Made by a program: the position numbers and the translations under genes. The notes under the pieces were generated by a model. The model made no database searches, was not told where the DNA came from, and saw only the letters and a program-made list of their open reading frames with translations. A DNA stretch of 42,173 nucleotides from Verrucomicrobiaceae bacterium (GTDB lineage: Bacteria > Verrucomicrobiota > Verrucomicrobiae > Verrucomicrobiales > Akkermansiaceae), in assembly GCA_003820635.1 (NCBI GenBank), contig RPOS01000021.1, forward strand, positions 1-42,173, given 5' to 3'. Shown here in pieces: positions 26,811 through 35,427 of the stretch (position 1 is the first letter of the stretch; each line of letters opens with the position of its first letter).

Positions 26811-29459
26811 TCAATGCGGGATCGGCGCGGAGCGGAAGCGCTCGTGCTGGCGGCGCAGCAAGGTGTCTTCCGGGGCGAAGTTCACGGCGCGCAGCGACCA
26901 CTCGATGGCCTTGGCGCGCTTGCCGCGGGCAAACTGAATTTCCGCCATCGTGTCCAGATAGGCTGGCTGGTTGGGATTGGCGGCGAGGGCGCGGCGGAGG
27001 TGCTGCTCGGCGGCATCCAGCTTGCGCACAGCACGGGCGGCGAACCATGCGGCCGTGTTGCGGGTATTGTCGCAGTCCGGATAGCGCGCGATGACCGCCT
27101 CGATGCGGTTCCAGGAATCCAGAAACCAGGCGTCGTGCTCCTTGAGCAGGCCGGCCTTGCGCAGGGCGGGAAAGAAGAAATCCGCCAGTGAGCCATCGCT
27201 GGCGAAGGTGCGGTGGCAGCGGGCAAGGGTGGCGAGCGAGCCGGAGCGATCGCTGGCCAGGCGGGCGAGCGAGCGGGCCATGTCCGCCTGCAGGCGCTGG
27301 CGCATGAGCGGGAGTTGGTTGGCCCACTGGTAATCCGAGCCGGCGTAGATGGCGGCGATCAACTCGGAAGTGGCGGCGGTTTCCGGCCATTTTTCCTGCT
27401 CCAGCAGCGCGTCGGAATGGAGTTTCATGGCCAGCGCGAATTCCTCGGATTCCGGCTGCGCCTGGATGGCGGCCCTGGCCCACCACTCGGCGGCGCGGCG
27501 GTAGTCGAGGCCGAAGGCATAGCCATTGCCCACCCGGATGGCGGTCTCGGCACTGCCGAGCGCCAAAAGTTCCACCCAGCGGTCGTGCTCCACCGCCTGC
27601 TCGTGGCGGCCTGCGATGCGCAAGGCGGCGGCGGCGTAGGCGTGCAGATCCGCAGTGGGTTCCTGCCTGGCCTCGATGATGGTGGCGATCTGTTTGAGAA
27701 TGACCTCCGCCGCTTCATCCCAGCGCTCGGCAGCGGACAGGTGAACGATTTGCAGACCCCAGAAAACCTTCTCGCGGGATTCCGGCGGCATCTGGTCCCA
27801 GGCCTTCAGGCAGGTGGTCACATCGCCGGTCTCGGCCGCGAGTTGGTGAATCCGCTCCAGAAGTGCCGCGTGCTGGTTTGGCTCCGCAGCCGCCACCGCC
27901 TGCCACAGCCGCTCCAGCCAGATGCCGCGCAGTCCTCCGGGGTCCGGGCCGATGCCGGAAATCGCCAGCATGGCATCAAGACGCTCGGCACGGCCGGCCT
28001 CCGGTTTGATGTCCGCCAGCCATTGCCACCAATTGCGGCTCTCATCGTCATCACCAAAGGCGGCCACCACCACTTCATCCCAGCGTTTGTCATCGTCTCC
28101 GGCCCAGGCGATGCCGGTTTTTTTGGCCAGCCCGGGAGCGCCGCTGAGCGTCTCGCGGCCGCCGAAGAGCTTGCTGAGGAAGTCCACGAAGACATTGATG
28201 TCCTTTTCCGCCATCGCCGCCAGCGGCGCGCCGAAGGCCTCCCCCAGCTCGGCATGCATGCGGCGGCGTTCGAGGAAATTCGCCAGTGCCACCAGTTCCT
28301 CGGCATCGTTGGAAACCTCGGTCTGCTCGCCCACATCCTCCGCCTGCAAGCGCGTAAAACGCAGCTCCACCCAAGACTTGTAATCCGGTGCCGCAGGGTC
28401 GAGACCGAGCGCCCGCAGCGCCTCCGGAATCCGCTCCAGCGCCTCAAAATGCCGGAATGCCGTGAGCGGCTGCGTCTTTGCGAAAACCGGCTCGGCAGCC
28501 TCCAACTCGCCCAGCAGGAACAGGGCGTTGAGCGCGCCGCCCCGCTCGTCCGGGTCCCGCCCGGAAAGCATGCGCAGGAGTGGCTCCAAATCCGCCTGCC
28601 GCACTTTCTGCCCGCGCCAGTGCCTGGCCACAATGGCCGCGTAGCTGGCCGCTGCCGACGATTCTTCGCCCTTGGTCTGGATTTCCCGCAAAAATGGCAG
28701 CGGGTCGCCAGCCAGGGCGGCCATCGCCACGGCGATCTGGTCTTCTCCGGCGGCAAAAGCCTCGTCGCGTGCCGCAGCGGGATTTGCGGCGGCCCGTTGC
28801 AGGGCCATGCGCCACGCCGCAGCCTTGGGGCCCTTTTCCGCCGCCGCCCGCTCCAGCTCCGCCGCCAGCGTGCCATGACTGCGGTGGAATTCCGCCAGCG
28901 CCAGCAGGTTTGCCGGGTCCGCCGGGGCCATCTCCAGAAACTCGCGCGCTCCCGGCCCATCGCCGAGCATCAGGCGCTCGCGGGCCGCCTTTTGCGCCAC
29001 CGCCCCCATCATCGGTCGCAGCTTCTCGCGTAGCTCGGCATCCGTCTCCGCCGCGTAGAGCTTGAGCATCTGCCGCCACGCGCGCTTGCCGCGCATTTTC
29101 CCCAACAACGACGCTTTTTCCGCCAACGAGGCGGTGCCGTAGTTCTCCACCAACGAAATCACCGACGGGTCGGTATCCGGCGTGATGTGGAGCTGGATCT
29201 TACGCACCAAATCGTGCGCACGGATGGCCTGCTCGGGATCCGCTGAGTCCGCCACCCCGCGCAAGGCGGGCAGTGCGGCCTCGCCCAGTTTCCACAGCTC
29301 CTTGGTGGATTGCTCGCGGACGCGGAAACTCTCATCGGCCAGCCCGCGCACCAAGGCATCGATCCTCAGGTCCACCGCAGGCGCGGCCTCCGCCGTGGCC
29401 GCGCGCAGCCCGGTGCCGCACACCAGGCCCGCAAGAATCGGCACCAGCAGGATTTTCAT
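26811..29459 (-). CDS. Large secreted HEAT/TPR-repeat protein
   Basis: 882 residues from the ATG at 29459 (MKILLVPILAGLVCGTGLRA is a signal peptide; a start at 29492 would bury it). Residues ~25-100 resemble a HEAT-like repeat (LADESFRVREQSTKELWKLG, ALPALRGVADSADPE) seen in many planctomycete and verrucomicrobial exported proteins. The rest is helical and Ala/Glu/Leu-rich; the last ~130 residues are clear TPRs (AEQHLRRALAANPNQPAYLDTMAEIQFARGKRAKAIEWSLRAVNFAPED). No enzyme motif. Likely a periplasmic scaffold. Start is ~60 bp downstream of the ErpA-like gene end; the two may be co-transcribed. Confidence 0.82.
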   Translation of the reverse strand: MKILLVPILAGLVCGTGLRAATAEAAPAVDLRIDALVRGLADESFRVREQSTKELWKLGEAALPALRGVADSADPEQAIRAHDLVRKIQLHITPDTDPSVISLVENYGTASLAEKASLLGKMRGKRAWRQMLKLYAAETDAELREKLRPMMGAVAQKAARERLMLGDGPGAREFLEMAPADPANLLALAEFHRSHGTLAAELERAAAEKGPKAAAWRMALQRAAANPAAARDEAFAAGEDQIAVAMAALAGDPLPFLREIQTKGEESSAAASYAAIVARHWRGQKVRQADLEPLLRMLSGRDPDERGGALNALFLLGELEAAEPVFAKTQPLTAFRHFEALERIPEALRALGLDPAAPDYKSWVELRFTRLQAEDVGEQTEVSNDAEELVALANFLERRRMHAELGEAFGAPLAAMAEKDINVFVDFLSKLFGGRETLSGAPGLAKKTGIAWAGDDDKRWDEVVVAAFGDDDESRNWWQWLADIKPEAGRAERLDAMLAISGIGPDPGGLRGIWLERLWQAVAAAEPNQHAALLERIHQLAAETGDVTTCLKAWDQMPPESREKVFWGLQIVHLSAAERWDEAAEVILKQIATIIEARQEPTADLHAYAAAALRIAGRHEQAVEHDRWVELLALGSAETAIRVGNGYAFGLDYRRAAEWWARAAIQAQPESEEFALAMKLHSDALLEQEKWPETAATSELIAAIYAGSDYQWANQLPLMRQRLQADMARSLARLASDRSGSLATLARCHRTFASDGSLADFFFPALRKAGLLKEHDAWFLDSWNRIEAVIARYPDCDNTRNTAAWFAARAVRKLDAAEQHLRRALAANPNQPAYLDTMAEIQFARGKRAKAIEWSLRAVNFAPEDTLLRRQHERFRSAPIPH

Positions 29460-29518
29460 GGTTTTCAAAACGTCGGGACTCAGCGGGATCATTCAAGCGG
29501 CCGGCAGACGGGAATGTT

Positions 29519-29881
29519 TCATGCCGCGAAACTCTCGCCGCACGAACAGGTGACCACGGCGTTCGGATTGCTCACTTTGAACCCGCCCTGCTGCAAGTCA
29601 TCTGAAAAATCCAGTTCGCTGCCGCTCACAAACAAGGCGCTCTTGGGATCGATCACCACATTCACGCCGTTGCTCGGCACCAGGATGTCGCGGTCGCGCG
29701 GTCCGTCCACCAGATCCATCTTGTATTGCAGGCCGGAGCAGCCGCCGCCCACCACGGCGATGCGCAGCGCCCCGTCCGGGCGGCCCTGCCGGTCCAGCAG
29801 TCCCCGCAAGTGCGTGGACGCGCCCTCCAGCACGCGCACCAGTTTCTCGTTGCCGATCTTGTAATTCACGGTCGCCGTCAT
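29519..29881 (-). CDS. HesB/IscA-type iron-sulfur cluster assembly protein (ErpA-like)
   Basis: 120 residues, ATG at 29881. A-type iron-sulfur carrier with the three conserved cysteines: one in VVGGGCSGLQYKMDLV and two in the C-terminal CSCGESF. GGFKVSNPNAVVTCSCG is the standard ending. It delivers clusters to apoproteins such as lipoyl synthase, whose gene is also in this window. Which paralogue (IscA, SufA or ErpA) cannot be told from sequence alone. Confidence 0.93.
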   Translation of the reverse strand: MTATVNYKIGNEKLVRVLEGASTHLRGLLDRQGRPDGALRIAVVGGGCSGLQYKMDLVDGPRDRDILVPSNGVNVVIDPKSALFVSGSELDFSDDLQQGGFKVSNPNAVVTCSCGESFAA

Positions 29882-29934
29882 GGCCGCAAGCTGCCTCCGC
29901 CCCGCCGCGCCGTCAATCCCCGCCCTGTGGCCGG

Positions 29935-29970
29935 AAAAAGAAAACGGACCGCCCGGTTGAGGCGGTCCGT
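29935..29970 (-). terminator. Rho-independent terminator of the basic protein gene
   Basis: ACGGACCGCC (29944-29953) and GGCGGTCCGT (29961-29970) form a perfect ten-pair stem with a seven-base loop. Read leftward, the stem is followed by GTTTTCTTTTT-type sequence (29931-29943 on the other strand). It lies ~35 bp past the stop of the gene at 30005. Confidence 0.85.
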
Positions 29971-30004
29971 AAGAGAAAAAATCCGGGTGATGCCGGGAAA
30001 TTGC

Positions 30005-30304
30005 TCAGCCCTCGGCGGTTTCGGTGGCCTCGGGAGCGGCGGCTTCGGCAGCAGTCTCGGGAGCGGCGGTCTCAACCACTTCCGGTGCCGTTTCCTGCAC
30101 CTCGCTGGCCACCTTCTTGGCAGCCTTCTTGGCCGGAGCCTTCTTGGCGGCGGCTTTCTTGGCCGGAGCCTTCTTGGCGGGCGCGGCTTCCTTTTTGACG
30201 GCTGGCTTCTTGACGATGCCGCCGAGTTTCGCCTGCTCATTCTTGCGCTTCAGGTAGTCAGCACGACGGCGGCGTTTGATGATCTTGTTCGTTTGTTGGC
30301 CCAT
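30005..30304 (-). CDS. Small basic Lys/Ala/Pro-repeat protein (histone H1-like composition)
   Basis: 99 residues from the ATG at 30304; the frame upstream to 30409 is unlikely to be coding. Three parts: a basic head (MGQQTNKIIKRRRRADYLKR), a Lys/Ala/Pro repeat ([21 protein letters not shown]) like bacterial histone H1 tails, and an acidic Ala/Glu/Pro tail (VQETAPEVVETAAPET...). The first two parts suggest nucleic-acid binding; the acidic tail may modulate it. No named family recognised, though the arrangement suggests a conserved verrucomicrobial protein. It ends at a strong terminator and is divergent from kdsD with ~110 bp between starts. Confidence 0.8.
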   Translation of the reverse strand: MGQQTNKIIKRRRRADYLKRKNEQAKLGGIVKKPAVKKEAAPAKKAPAKKAAAKKAPAKKAAKKVASEVQETAPEVVETAAPETAAEAAAPEATETAEG

Positions 30305-30414
30305 GGTTGGTGACCACTGGCTAGGGACTCCCCCACCCGGGATCAAGAGAAAACTCCAAAACCCCGCGCCGCTCCGCACTTGCCAAGCGGCGGGCCGCAC
30401 GCTTGTCATGACGC

Positions 30415-31386
30415 ATGGACCACTTGGCCAAGGCGCGATTTGTGATCGAAACCGAAATTGACGGGCTCCGGCGCATGGCCGGCCGCCTCGACTCCCGCTT
30501 CGTCGATGCCGTGGAAATGCTCCACCACACGCTCGATCAACGCGCCAAAATCGTCGTCGTCGGCGTGGGCAAATCCGGAAACATCGGCCACAAGATCGCC
30601 GCCACGCTCAATTCCACCGGGGCCACCGCCGTGGTGCTCGATTCGCAAAACGCGCTGCACGGTGATCTCGGCCTGCTCTCGGACGGCGATGCCGTGCTGG
30701 CCCTTTCCTACTCCGGCGAGACCCGCGAATTGCTCGACCTGCTGCCCTTCATCAAACGCTTCGAGGTGAAAGTGATCGCCATGACCGGCAAGACGGATTC
30801 CACCCTCGCGCGGCTCAGCGATGTGGCGCTGGACACCTCGGTGGAGCGCGAGGCCTGTCCGCTCAACCTGGCCCCCACCTCGTCCTCCACGGCGATGCTG
30901 GCCATGGGCGACGCGCTGGCCATGGTGCTGCTGGAAACGCGCGGCTTCACGGATGAGGACTTCGCGCGTTTTCACCCCGGCGGCTCGCTGGGGCGCGCGC
31001 TGCTCACGCGCGTTTCCGACATCATGCGCGCCGACAACGCCCTGCCCACCGTGGGCGAGGACGCGGATGTCTTCACCGCGCTGGATGCGATGAACCGCGC
31101 CCGCGCCGGTGCCTGCCTCATCCTCGATGCCAGTGGCGGACTGGCCGGCATTTTCACCCACGGCGATTTCGCCCGCAGCTTCCGCATCGATCCACTGCTC
31201 GGCGGAAAACCCGTGGCCTCGCTCATGACGCGCCGCCCCATCACCGTGCGGTCCGATGCCTTGGCCGTGGAGGTCCTGCGCACCATCGGCCAAAACCGCA
31301 TCGACGACATCGTCGTGCTTGATGGCGATGCCAAGCCGGTGGGCCTGATCGACACCCAGGACCTCGCGCGGCTCAAGATCCTCTGA
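30415..31386 (+). CDS. kdsD: D-arabinose-5-phosphate isomerase (KpsF/GutQ family)
   Basis: 323 residues, ATG at 30415. It interconverts ribulose-5-phosphate and arabinose-5-phosphate for Kdo synthesis, which points to an LPS-containing outer membrane. SIS domain first (IVVVGVGKSGNIGHKIAATL, SGETRELLDLLPFIK, NLAPTSSSTAMLAMGDALA, FHPGGSLGR), then two CBS domains (residues ~205-320, VSDIMRADNALPTVGED and VASLMTRRPITVRSDALA). All family blocks are intact and the length is standard. It ends at a bidirectional terminator shared with acpP. Confidence 0.95.
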   Translation: MDHLAKARFVIETEIDGLRRMAGRLDSRFVDAVEMLHHTLDQRAKIVVVGVGKSGNIGHKIAATLNSTGATAVVLDSQNALHGDLGLLSDGDAVLALSYSGETRELLDLLPFIKRFEVKVIAMTGKTDSTLARLSDVALDTSVEREACPLNLAPTSSSTAMLAMGDALAMVLLETRGFTDEDFARFHPGGSLGRALLTRVSDIMRADNALPTVGEDADVFTALDAMNRARAGACLILDASGGLAGIFTHGDFARSFRIDPLLGGKPVASLMTRRPITVRSDALAVEVLRTIGQNRIDDIVVLDGDAKPVGLIDTQDLARLKIL

Positions 31387-31397
31387 GCCCGGCACAT

Positions 31398-31433
31398 AAA
31401 AAAAGCGGACTCCACTGGAAGCCCGCTTTTTTT
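31398..31433. terminator. Bidirectional rho-independent terminator between kdsD and acpP
   Basis: AAAAAAAGCGG (31398-31408) and CCGCTTTTTTT (31423-31433) are perfect complements, giving a GC stem flanked by seven A and seven T. The two convergent genes end on either side, so it can stop transcription in both directions. Confidence 0.92.
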
Positions 31434-31455
31434 CAAAATCGTTGAATCCGCCGGA

Positions 31456-31698
31456 TCAACCTTGCTGGCTCGTGATGTAATCAATCACGTTGCCGACCGA
31501 CTGAAGTTTCTCGGCTTCTTCATCCGGGACTTCGATGTCGAATTCCTCTTCAAAGGCCATGACGAGTTCGACGGTGTCGAGCGAGTCGGCGCCGAGATCC
31601 TCGACGAATTTGGCTTCGGGGGTCACTTGGTCGGCGTTGACGCCGAGTTGATCGACGATGATGTCCTTCACACGGGCTTCGATGCTTTTATCTGACAT
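31456..31698 (-). CDS. acpP: Acyl carrier protein
   Basis: 80 residues, ATG at 31698. Standard small acidic fatty-acid-synthesis [47 protein letters not shown]. The 4'-phosphopantetheine attachment site is Ser39 in GADSLDTVE. No fab genes adjoin it. The upstream region (31700-31812) is C/A-rich and carries a run of nine A (31769-31778 area), with no defined operator. Confidence 0.96.
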   Translation of the reverse strand: MSDKSIEARVKDIIVDQLGVNADQVTPEAKFVEDLGADSLDTVELVMAFEEEFDIEVPDEEAEKLQSVGNVIDYITSQQG

Positions 31699-31812
31699 GA
31701 GTTGCAGTGGTTGTTGGTTGGCGTTGAGAGGTTCCTTAGCGGGTGGCGGCGGGACTTTGCAACCCCGAAAAAAAAACGGAAGAGGAAAAGCGGCGGATCG
31801 TGAAATTTCCGC

Positions 31813-32640
31813 TCAAGCGGTGCCCGGAGGCTTTTCATCCGGCTCCGGCGTGGCCAGCAGCGGTGCATACTCGATCACCTCGCCGGAAAAGCGCGAGCGG
31901 ATCAGATCCATCAGCCGCTCGGCAGGTTCTCCCTGCTCTTTCTTGAAGCCGCCGTAGGTGAGTCCATCGATGCGGATGCGGCCCTTGCCGGACGGGCCGT
32001 CGTAGTCGATGAACGCCAGACCCTTGGTTTCCCACTTGCGCAGGTCCAGCGTCTTGAGCTCGGCATAAGGCACGCGGCGGCCTTGCTGGCTGGTGATGGC
32101 CTCGGCATCAGCGGAAATCTTCCGGCCCAGCGTGCGCACCAGGATGAACAAACTGCCGATGGCCAGCGCCAGGCAGGCCCAGAACACCACCCACTGCTCG
32201 CCGATCTTGCGGGCATCGTAGGGCTCCTCCGGCGGCTCGGCATCGAAGCCGCGCGTTTTCGAGTATTCAAGCCACAGCTTCTTCCACTGCAGCGGCTTCA
32301 TCCGCTCATAGTCGTGCAGGATTTCCGGCCACGGCACCGGCAGTTCCAGCGCGGCCGGCAGCACCGAGCGGTCCTCGGGAAACTTCACCGCTTGCGCCGC
32401 AGCATACTCTTGCCATGCCGCAGGCGTGAGCGCGCCTTCCGTATCCCGCTTCGCAAACTCCTCGCTCGCCTGCTGGAAGGCCCGGTGCAGGTAAAACACC
32501 TCGTTTTTCTTCCGGTAACCGGTGGAGCCATCGATGTAGAACAACACCGCAAACACGCCGAACATCAACAAGATCACCAGCGCCCGGAAAAGAAACCATG
32601 GCGTCGGCTTGCAAACAATCGGATCTGGCGCGCTCGTCAT
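31813..32640 (-). CDS. Two-helix membrane protein of unknown function
   Basis: 275 residues from the ATG at 32640. A transmembrane segment at residues ~18-37 (LFRALVILLMFGVFAVLFYI), a ~110-residue helical loop that should be outside the cytoplasm, a second segment around 152-172 (VVFWACLALAIGSLFILV), and a ~95-residue cytoplasmic tail (KISADAEAITSQQGRRVPYAELKTLDLRKW ... IRSRFSG) that resembles a PH-like fold of small membrane regulators. The PH-like suggestion is inference. It is divergent from fbaA with ~120 bp between starts. Confidence 0.75.
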   Translation of the reverse strand: MTSAPDPIVCKPTPWFLFRALVILLMFGVFAVLFYIDGSTGYRKKNEVFYLHRAFQQASEEFAKRDTEGALTPAAWQEYAAAQAVKFPEDRSVLPAALELPVPWPEILHDYERMKPLQWKKLWLEYSKTRGFDAEPPEEPYDARKIGEQWVVFWACLALAIGSLFILVRTLGRKISADAEAITSQQGRRVPYAELKTLDLRKWETKGLAFIDYDGPSGKGRIRIDGLTYGGFKKEQGEPAERLMDLIRSRFSGEVIEYAPLLATPEPDEKPPGTA

Positions 32641-32758
32641 CGGCGCAGACCATGGCGAGCGGCACCCCTTTTGCAAGACAAACGGGCAGCACCGGAGCGC
32701 AAGATTTCACCGATTACAGCTTGTCCACCACCGCCTGTGGGTTTACTGGAAGCCCGCC

Positions 32759-33790
32759 ATGCCAATCGCCACCCCCGCGCAATACCGCGCCATGCTGGAT
32801 GCCGCCCAGAAAGGCGGCTACGCCTATCCCGCCATCAACGTCACCTCCATCACCACCATCAACGGTGCGCTGCGTGCTTTCGCCGAGTCCAAGTCGGACG
32901 GAATCATCCAGATCTCCACCGGTGGCGGCGAGTTCGCCTCCGGCACCGCCGTGAAGGATGCCGCTTACGGAGCCATCGTGCTTGCCGAGGCCGCCCACAT
33001 CCTCGCGGAGAAATACGACGTGCTCATCGCCCTCCACACCGACCACTGCCAGCCGAAGAAAGTGGACACCTTCCTGCGCCCGCTGCTGGCCGCTTCCAAG
33101 AAGCGCATCGCCGAGGGCAAAGGCCCGTTGTTCCAGAGCCACATGCTCGATGCCTCCGAGCTGCCGCTTGAGGAAAACCTCACCCTCTCCAAGGCCCTGC
33201 TCAAAGAGTGCGCGGATCTCGACATCATCCTCGAAGTGGAAGCCGGCGTCGTCGGCGGTGAGGAAGATGGTCACGACACCTCCGGCGTCGCTGCGGAAAA
33301 ACTCTACACCACCCCCGAGGACATGCTCGCCGTCTATGAGGCGCTCCAGCCCATCGGCCGCTTCCTCTTCGCCGCCACCTTCGGCAACGTCCACGGTGCC
33401 TACAAGCCCGGCGCGGTCAAACTCAAGCCCACCATCCTGCGCGATGGCCAGAAAGCCGTCACCGACAAGCACGGCCCCGCCGCCGAGATGGACCTCGTCT
33501 TCCACGGCGGCTCCGGCTCCGCCCTCTCCGAAATCCGCGAGACCCTCGACTACGGCGTCGTCAAGATGAACATCGACACCGACACCCAATACGCCTTCAC
33601 CCGCCCCATCGTCACCCACATTTGCCAGAACATCGAAGGCGTGCTCAAGATCGACGGCGAAGTGGGCGACAAGAAAAACTACGACCCGCGCTCCTACCTC
33701 AAGAAGGCCGAAGCCGGCCTCTGCGAGCGCATGAAAACCGCCTGCGACGACCTCCGCTCCACCGGCCAGACCATCTTCGCCAAGGCCTGA
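32759..33790 (+). CDS. fbaA: Fructose-bisphosphate aldolase, class II
   Basis: 343 residues from the ATG at 32759; the frame stays open to 32609 but that part is not conserved. Zinc-dependent cleavage of fructose-1,6-bisphosphate in glycolysis and the reverse in gluconeogenesis. Class IIA features: YAYPAINVTSITTINGALRA, the zinc His in IALHTDHCQPKKVD, EVEAGVVGGEEDGHD, FGNVHGAYKPGAVKL, HGGSGSALSEI and VVKMNIDTDTQYAF. Length is typical of the long (FbaA) type. Confidence 0.96.
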   Translation: MPIATPAQYRAMLDAAQKGGYAYPAINVTSITTINGALRAFAESKSDGIIQISTGGGEFASGTAVKDAAYGAIVLAEAAHILAEKYDVLIALHTDHCQPKKVDTFLRPLLAASKKRIAEGKGPLFQSHMLDASELPLEENLTLSKALLKECADLDIILEVEAGVVGGEEDGHDTSGVAAEKLYTTPEDMLAVYEALQPIGRFLFAATFGNVHGAYKPGAVKLKPTILRDGQKAVTDKHGPAAEMDLVFHGGSGSALSEIRETLDYGVVKMNIDTDTQYAFTRPIVTHICQNIEGVLKIDGEVGDKKNYDPRSYLKKAEAGLCERMKTACDDLRSTGQTIFAKA

Positions 33791-33811
33791 GCCTTTCCCC
33801 GCGTTTTCACA

Positions 33812-33892
33812 TCCCGACTTTCTCAAATTCCAACTCTGAGAGTCGGGAGATTCAACCCAGCGGCCCATGCCGGCTTTACCCACAAGAGCCGG
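33812..33892. terminator. Two hairpins downstream of fbaA
   Basis: TCCCGACT-TT-CTCA (33812-33825) pairs with TGAGAGTCGGGA (33837-33848), a twelve-pair stem with a two-base bulge. A second perfect six-pair hairpin CCGGCT/AGCCGG spans 33870-33892. There is no T-run. They occupy the 160-bp gap between two convergent genes, so they probably mark fbaA mRNA ends. Confidence 0.5.
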
Positions 33893-33952
33893 GTGGGCTC
33901 GTCTTTCGGCGCTTTGGCGATCATGGCCCTCTCCATCTCATGAAACGCCGCC

Positions 33953-34249
33953 CTACCCCGCGTCCTCCTGCACCATGCTTTCGATCTCCTCATGGCCGAA
34001 TTCCAGGCCGCGCAGTTTGAAACGTGGCGGCCCCTGATCCTTGCCGGCCCTCGTCGGTTCCAGCCATTCCAGCATCCCATGCATCGGCTTGGCATGATCC
34101 TTCAGCCACACCGTCACCCGCTTGCCCAGCACCACACCCCAGCGCGATTCAAATGCGCGCTTCTTCTCATCCAGTTCCTCGCGCCAGCGCCGCCACCCGG
34201 CATCACTGCCGGGCGCATCGAAGTCAAACTGGCCTTGATCAAATGACAT
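33953..34249 (-). CDS. Small conserved hypothetical protein
   Basis: 98 residues from the ATG at 34249 (MSFDQGQFDFDAPGSDAGW); the longer frame to 34312 is unlikely. Acidic N-terminus, a helix (WREELDEKKRAFESRWG) and a beta-rich C-terminus (KRVTVWLKDHAKPMHGMLEWLEP ... FKLRGLEFGHEEIESMV) that reads like a small SH3/Sm-like barrel. No signal peptide or membrane segment. Family not recognised; function unknown. Confidence 0.62.
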   Translation of the reverse strand: MSFDQGQFDFDAPGSDAGWRRWREELDEKKRAFESRWGVVLGKRVTVWLKDHAKPMHGMLEWLEPTRAGKDQGPPRFKLRGLEFGHEEIESMVQEDAG

Positions 34250-34316
34250 GAACGGTTGCGGCTGGATTCTTGGTCCACACCGCACGGACATGCAACCACC
34301 TTCCATCACCACGGAG

Positions 34317-34568
34317 CGCGGACTTCAGTCCGCGAGTCCACCTCTTCCCATCTCCCGCACAGGCACACAGCCTGCCCGGGGCCAGCGCCACCCCGGCAAG
34401 CATCCGCGACAAGCCCAGGAAATCGCCCGGAATTTTTGACAACTCAACCGCCTAACAGAGCGCCGTCTTCAGCCGATCCCTTCCCTGTTGCATCACCCCT
34501 CTTGCGAGGGGCGATGGAAACAACGGGACAGGTTGTCCCGCCCACGGACTGGAACAGCATGTTCCAGC
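34317..34568. repeat. Cluster of short perfect palindromes in a gene-poor stretch
   Basis: The ~460 bp between 34250 and 34711 contain no convincing gene but four perfect inverted repeats: CGCGGACTTCAGTCCGCG (34317-34334), CAGGC-ACACA-GCCTG (34360-34374), CGGGACAGGTTGTCCCG (34524-34540) and CTGGAACAGCATGTTCCAG (34549-34567). The last two belong to tandem, related ~22-bp units spaced 26 bp apart. A weaker TCCC/GGGA hairpin follows at ~34574-34587. An AT-rich patch at 34610-34680 may hold the promoter of the next gene. Confidence 0.75.
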
Positions 34569-34711
34569 CACGATTCCCTGCTGCGGGACGAATCATGGAG
34601 CGGCGGTTCTTTTTAAAAAAGCCAACGGCCGGGTATTTCGCATTTCTTAATATTTTTCTGGCCTTTAGCATCGGATTTCTGCTAGCGCTGCCGGTGATGC
34701 TGGAACAGTGG

Positions 34712-35371
34712 ATGCCCTCGTGCCGCAACCGGTTCAGCCGCATGGACTTCGATTTTGTCGCGTCGGTGCTGGCTCCGGAGGGGACCGCGTGCCATCTGGA
34801 GAAGCTGTGGGAGGATCCGGACGGGATGCGGGAGATGCTGGATCTGAAGGAAATCTTCCGCTGCGTGATCGAGACGCCGGCGGCGCTGCGGGTGACGCCG
34901 CGGTTTTACTTTTACGTGCTGGTGCGGCACGCGTTCCTGCAGGCGGAGCTGCCGGATGTGGAGCTGGCGGACTACGTGGCCGGGGTGCTGGCGAAGCGGG
35001 TGTGTGCGGATGGAACGGATCCGCTGCAGGATGTGACGCGCGGCTTCACGCATGCGGCGGAGTTTCTCTCGTTCATCTCCTCGTCCAAGGGGCGGATGCG
35101 TTTTCACCTGCAGGTGGCGGCCGGCAACCAGTTCCTGGTGCTCACCGGGCTGTATCCGGACTTCATCCGGCACCGCAACCAGCTGGGCATCGCACCGGAT
35201 GTGGAGTTTTATGAGAGTTTCGCGCAGCGGTCGTTCCGCAGCGCGGCGGACTGCTGCATGGCCTCGCGCAGTGCCTCGCGGCATCTCTTCGGGACGCTGG
35301 CCGAGATGCTGCCCACTGCCCGCCGCTCGCTCAACCGGGTGGCGGAGGAGTTTGTTTTCCTGGGCGAGTGA
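34712..35371 (+). CDS. Conserved hypothetical protein
   Basis: 219 residues if it starts at the ATG at 34712 (MPSCRNRFSRMDFDFVASVLAPEG). The frame is open further upstream; a start at 34595 would add a hydrophobic segment (YFAFLNIFLAFSIGFLLALPVML) and make it a membrane protein, but that stretch is AT-rich and lies in a probable promoter region. The body is helical: HLEKLWEDPDGMREMLDL, FYFYVLVRHAFLQAEL, DYVAGVLAKRV and FHLQVAAGNQFLVLTGLYPDFI. I do not recognise a named family. GGAAC precedes the chosen start by nine bases. Confidence 0.7.
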   Translation: MPSCRNRFSRMDFDFVASVLAPEGTACHLEKLWEDPDGMREMLDLKEIFRCVIETPAALRVTPRFYFYVLVRHAFLQAELPDVELADYVAGVLAKRVCADGTDPLQDVTRGFTHAAEFLSFISSSKGRMRFHLQVAAGNQFLVLTGLYPDFIRHRNQLGIAPDVEFYESFAQRSFRSAADCCMASRSASRHLFGTLAEMLPTARRSLNRVAEEFVFLGE

Positions 35372-35427
35372 TGGTGCGGGATTTCGCGCTTGGAAGCTGG
35401 CCAGCGCCGGGTTGTGATGATTCCGCC

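Noticed and set aside
27213..29033. 606-residue open frame antisense to the large secreted repeat protein
   Set aside because: The - strand frame has a signal peptide and TPR/HEAT repeats; the + strand frame has no protein-like features.
31769..31778. Poly-A run upstream of acpP as a slippery or phase-variable tract
   Set aside because: It is outside any coding frame and acpP is a constitutive essential gene; no evidence of a regulatory role.
32609..32758. 50-codon N-terminal extension of fbaA
   Set aside because: The extra residues are not family-like and overlap the divergent membrane protein's start.
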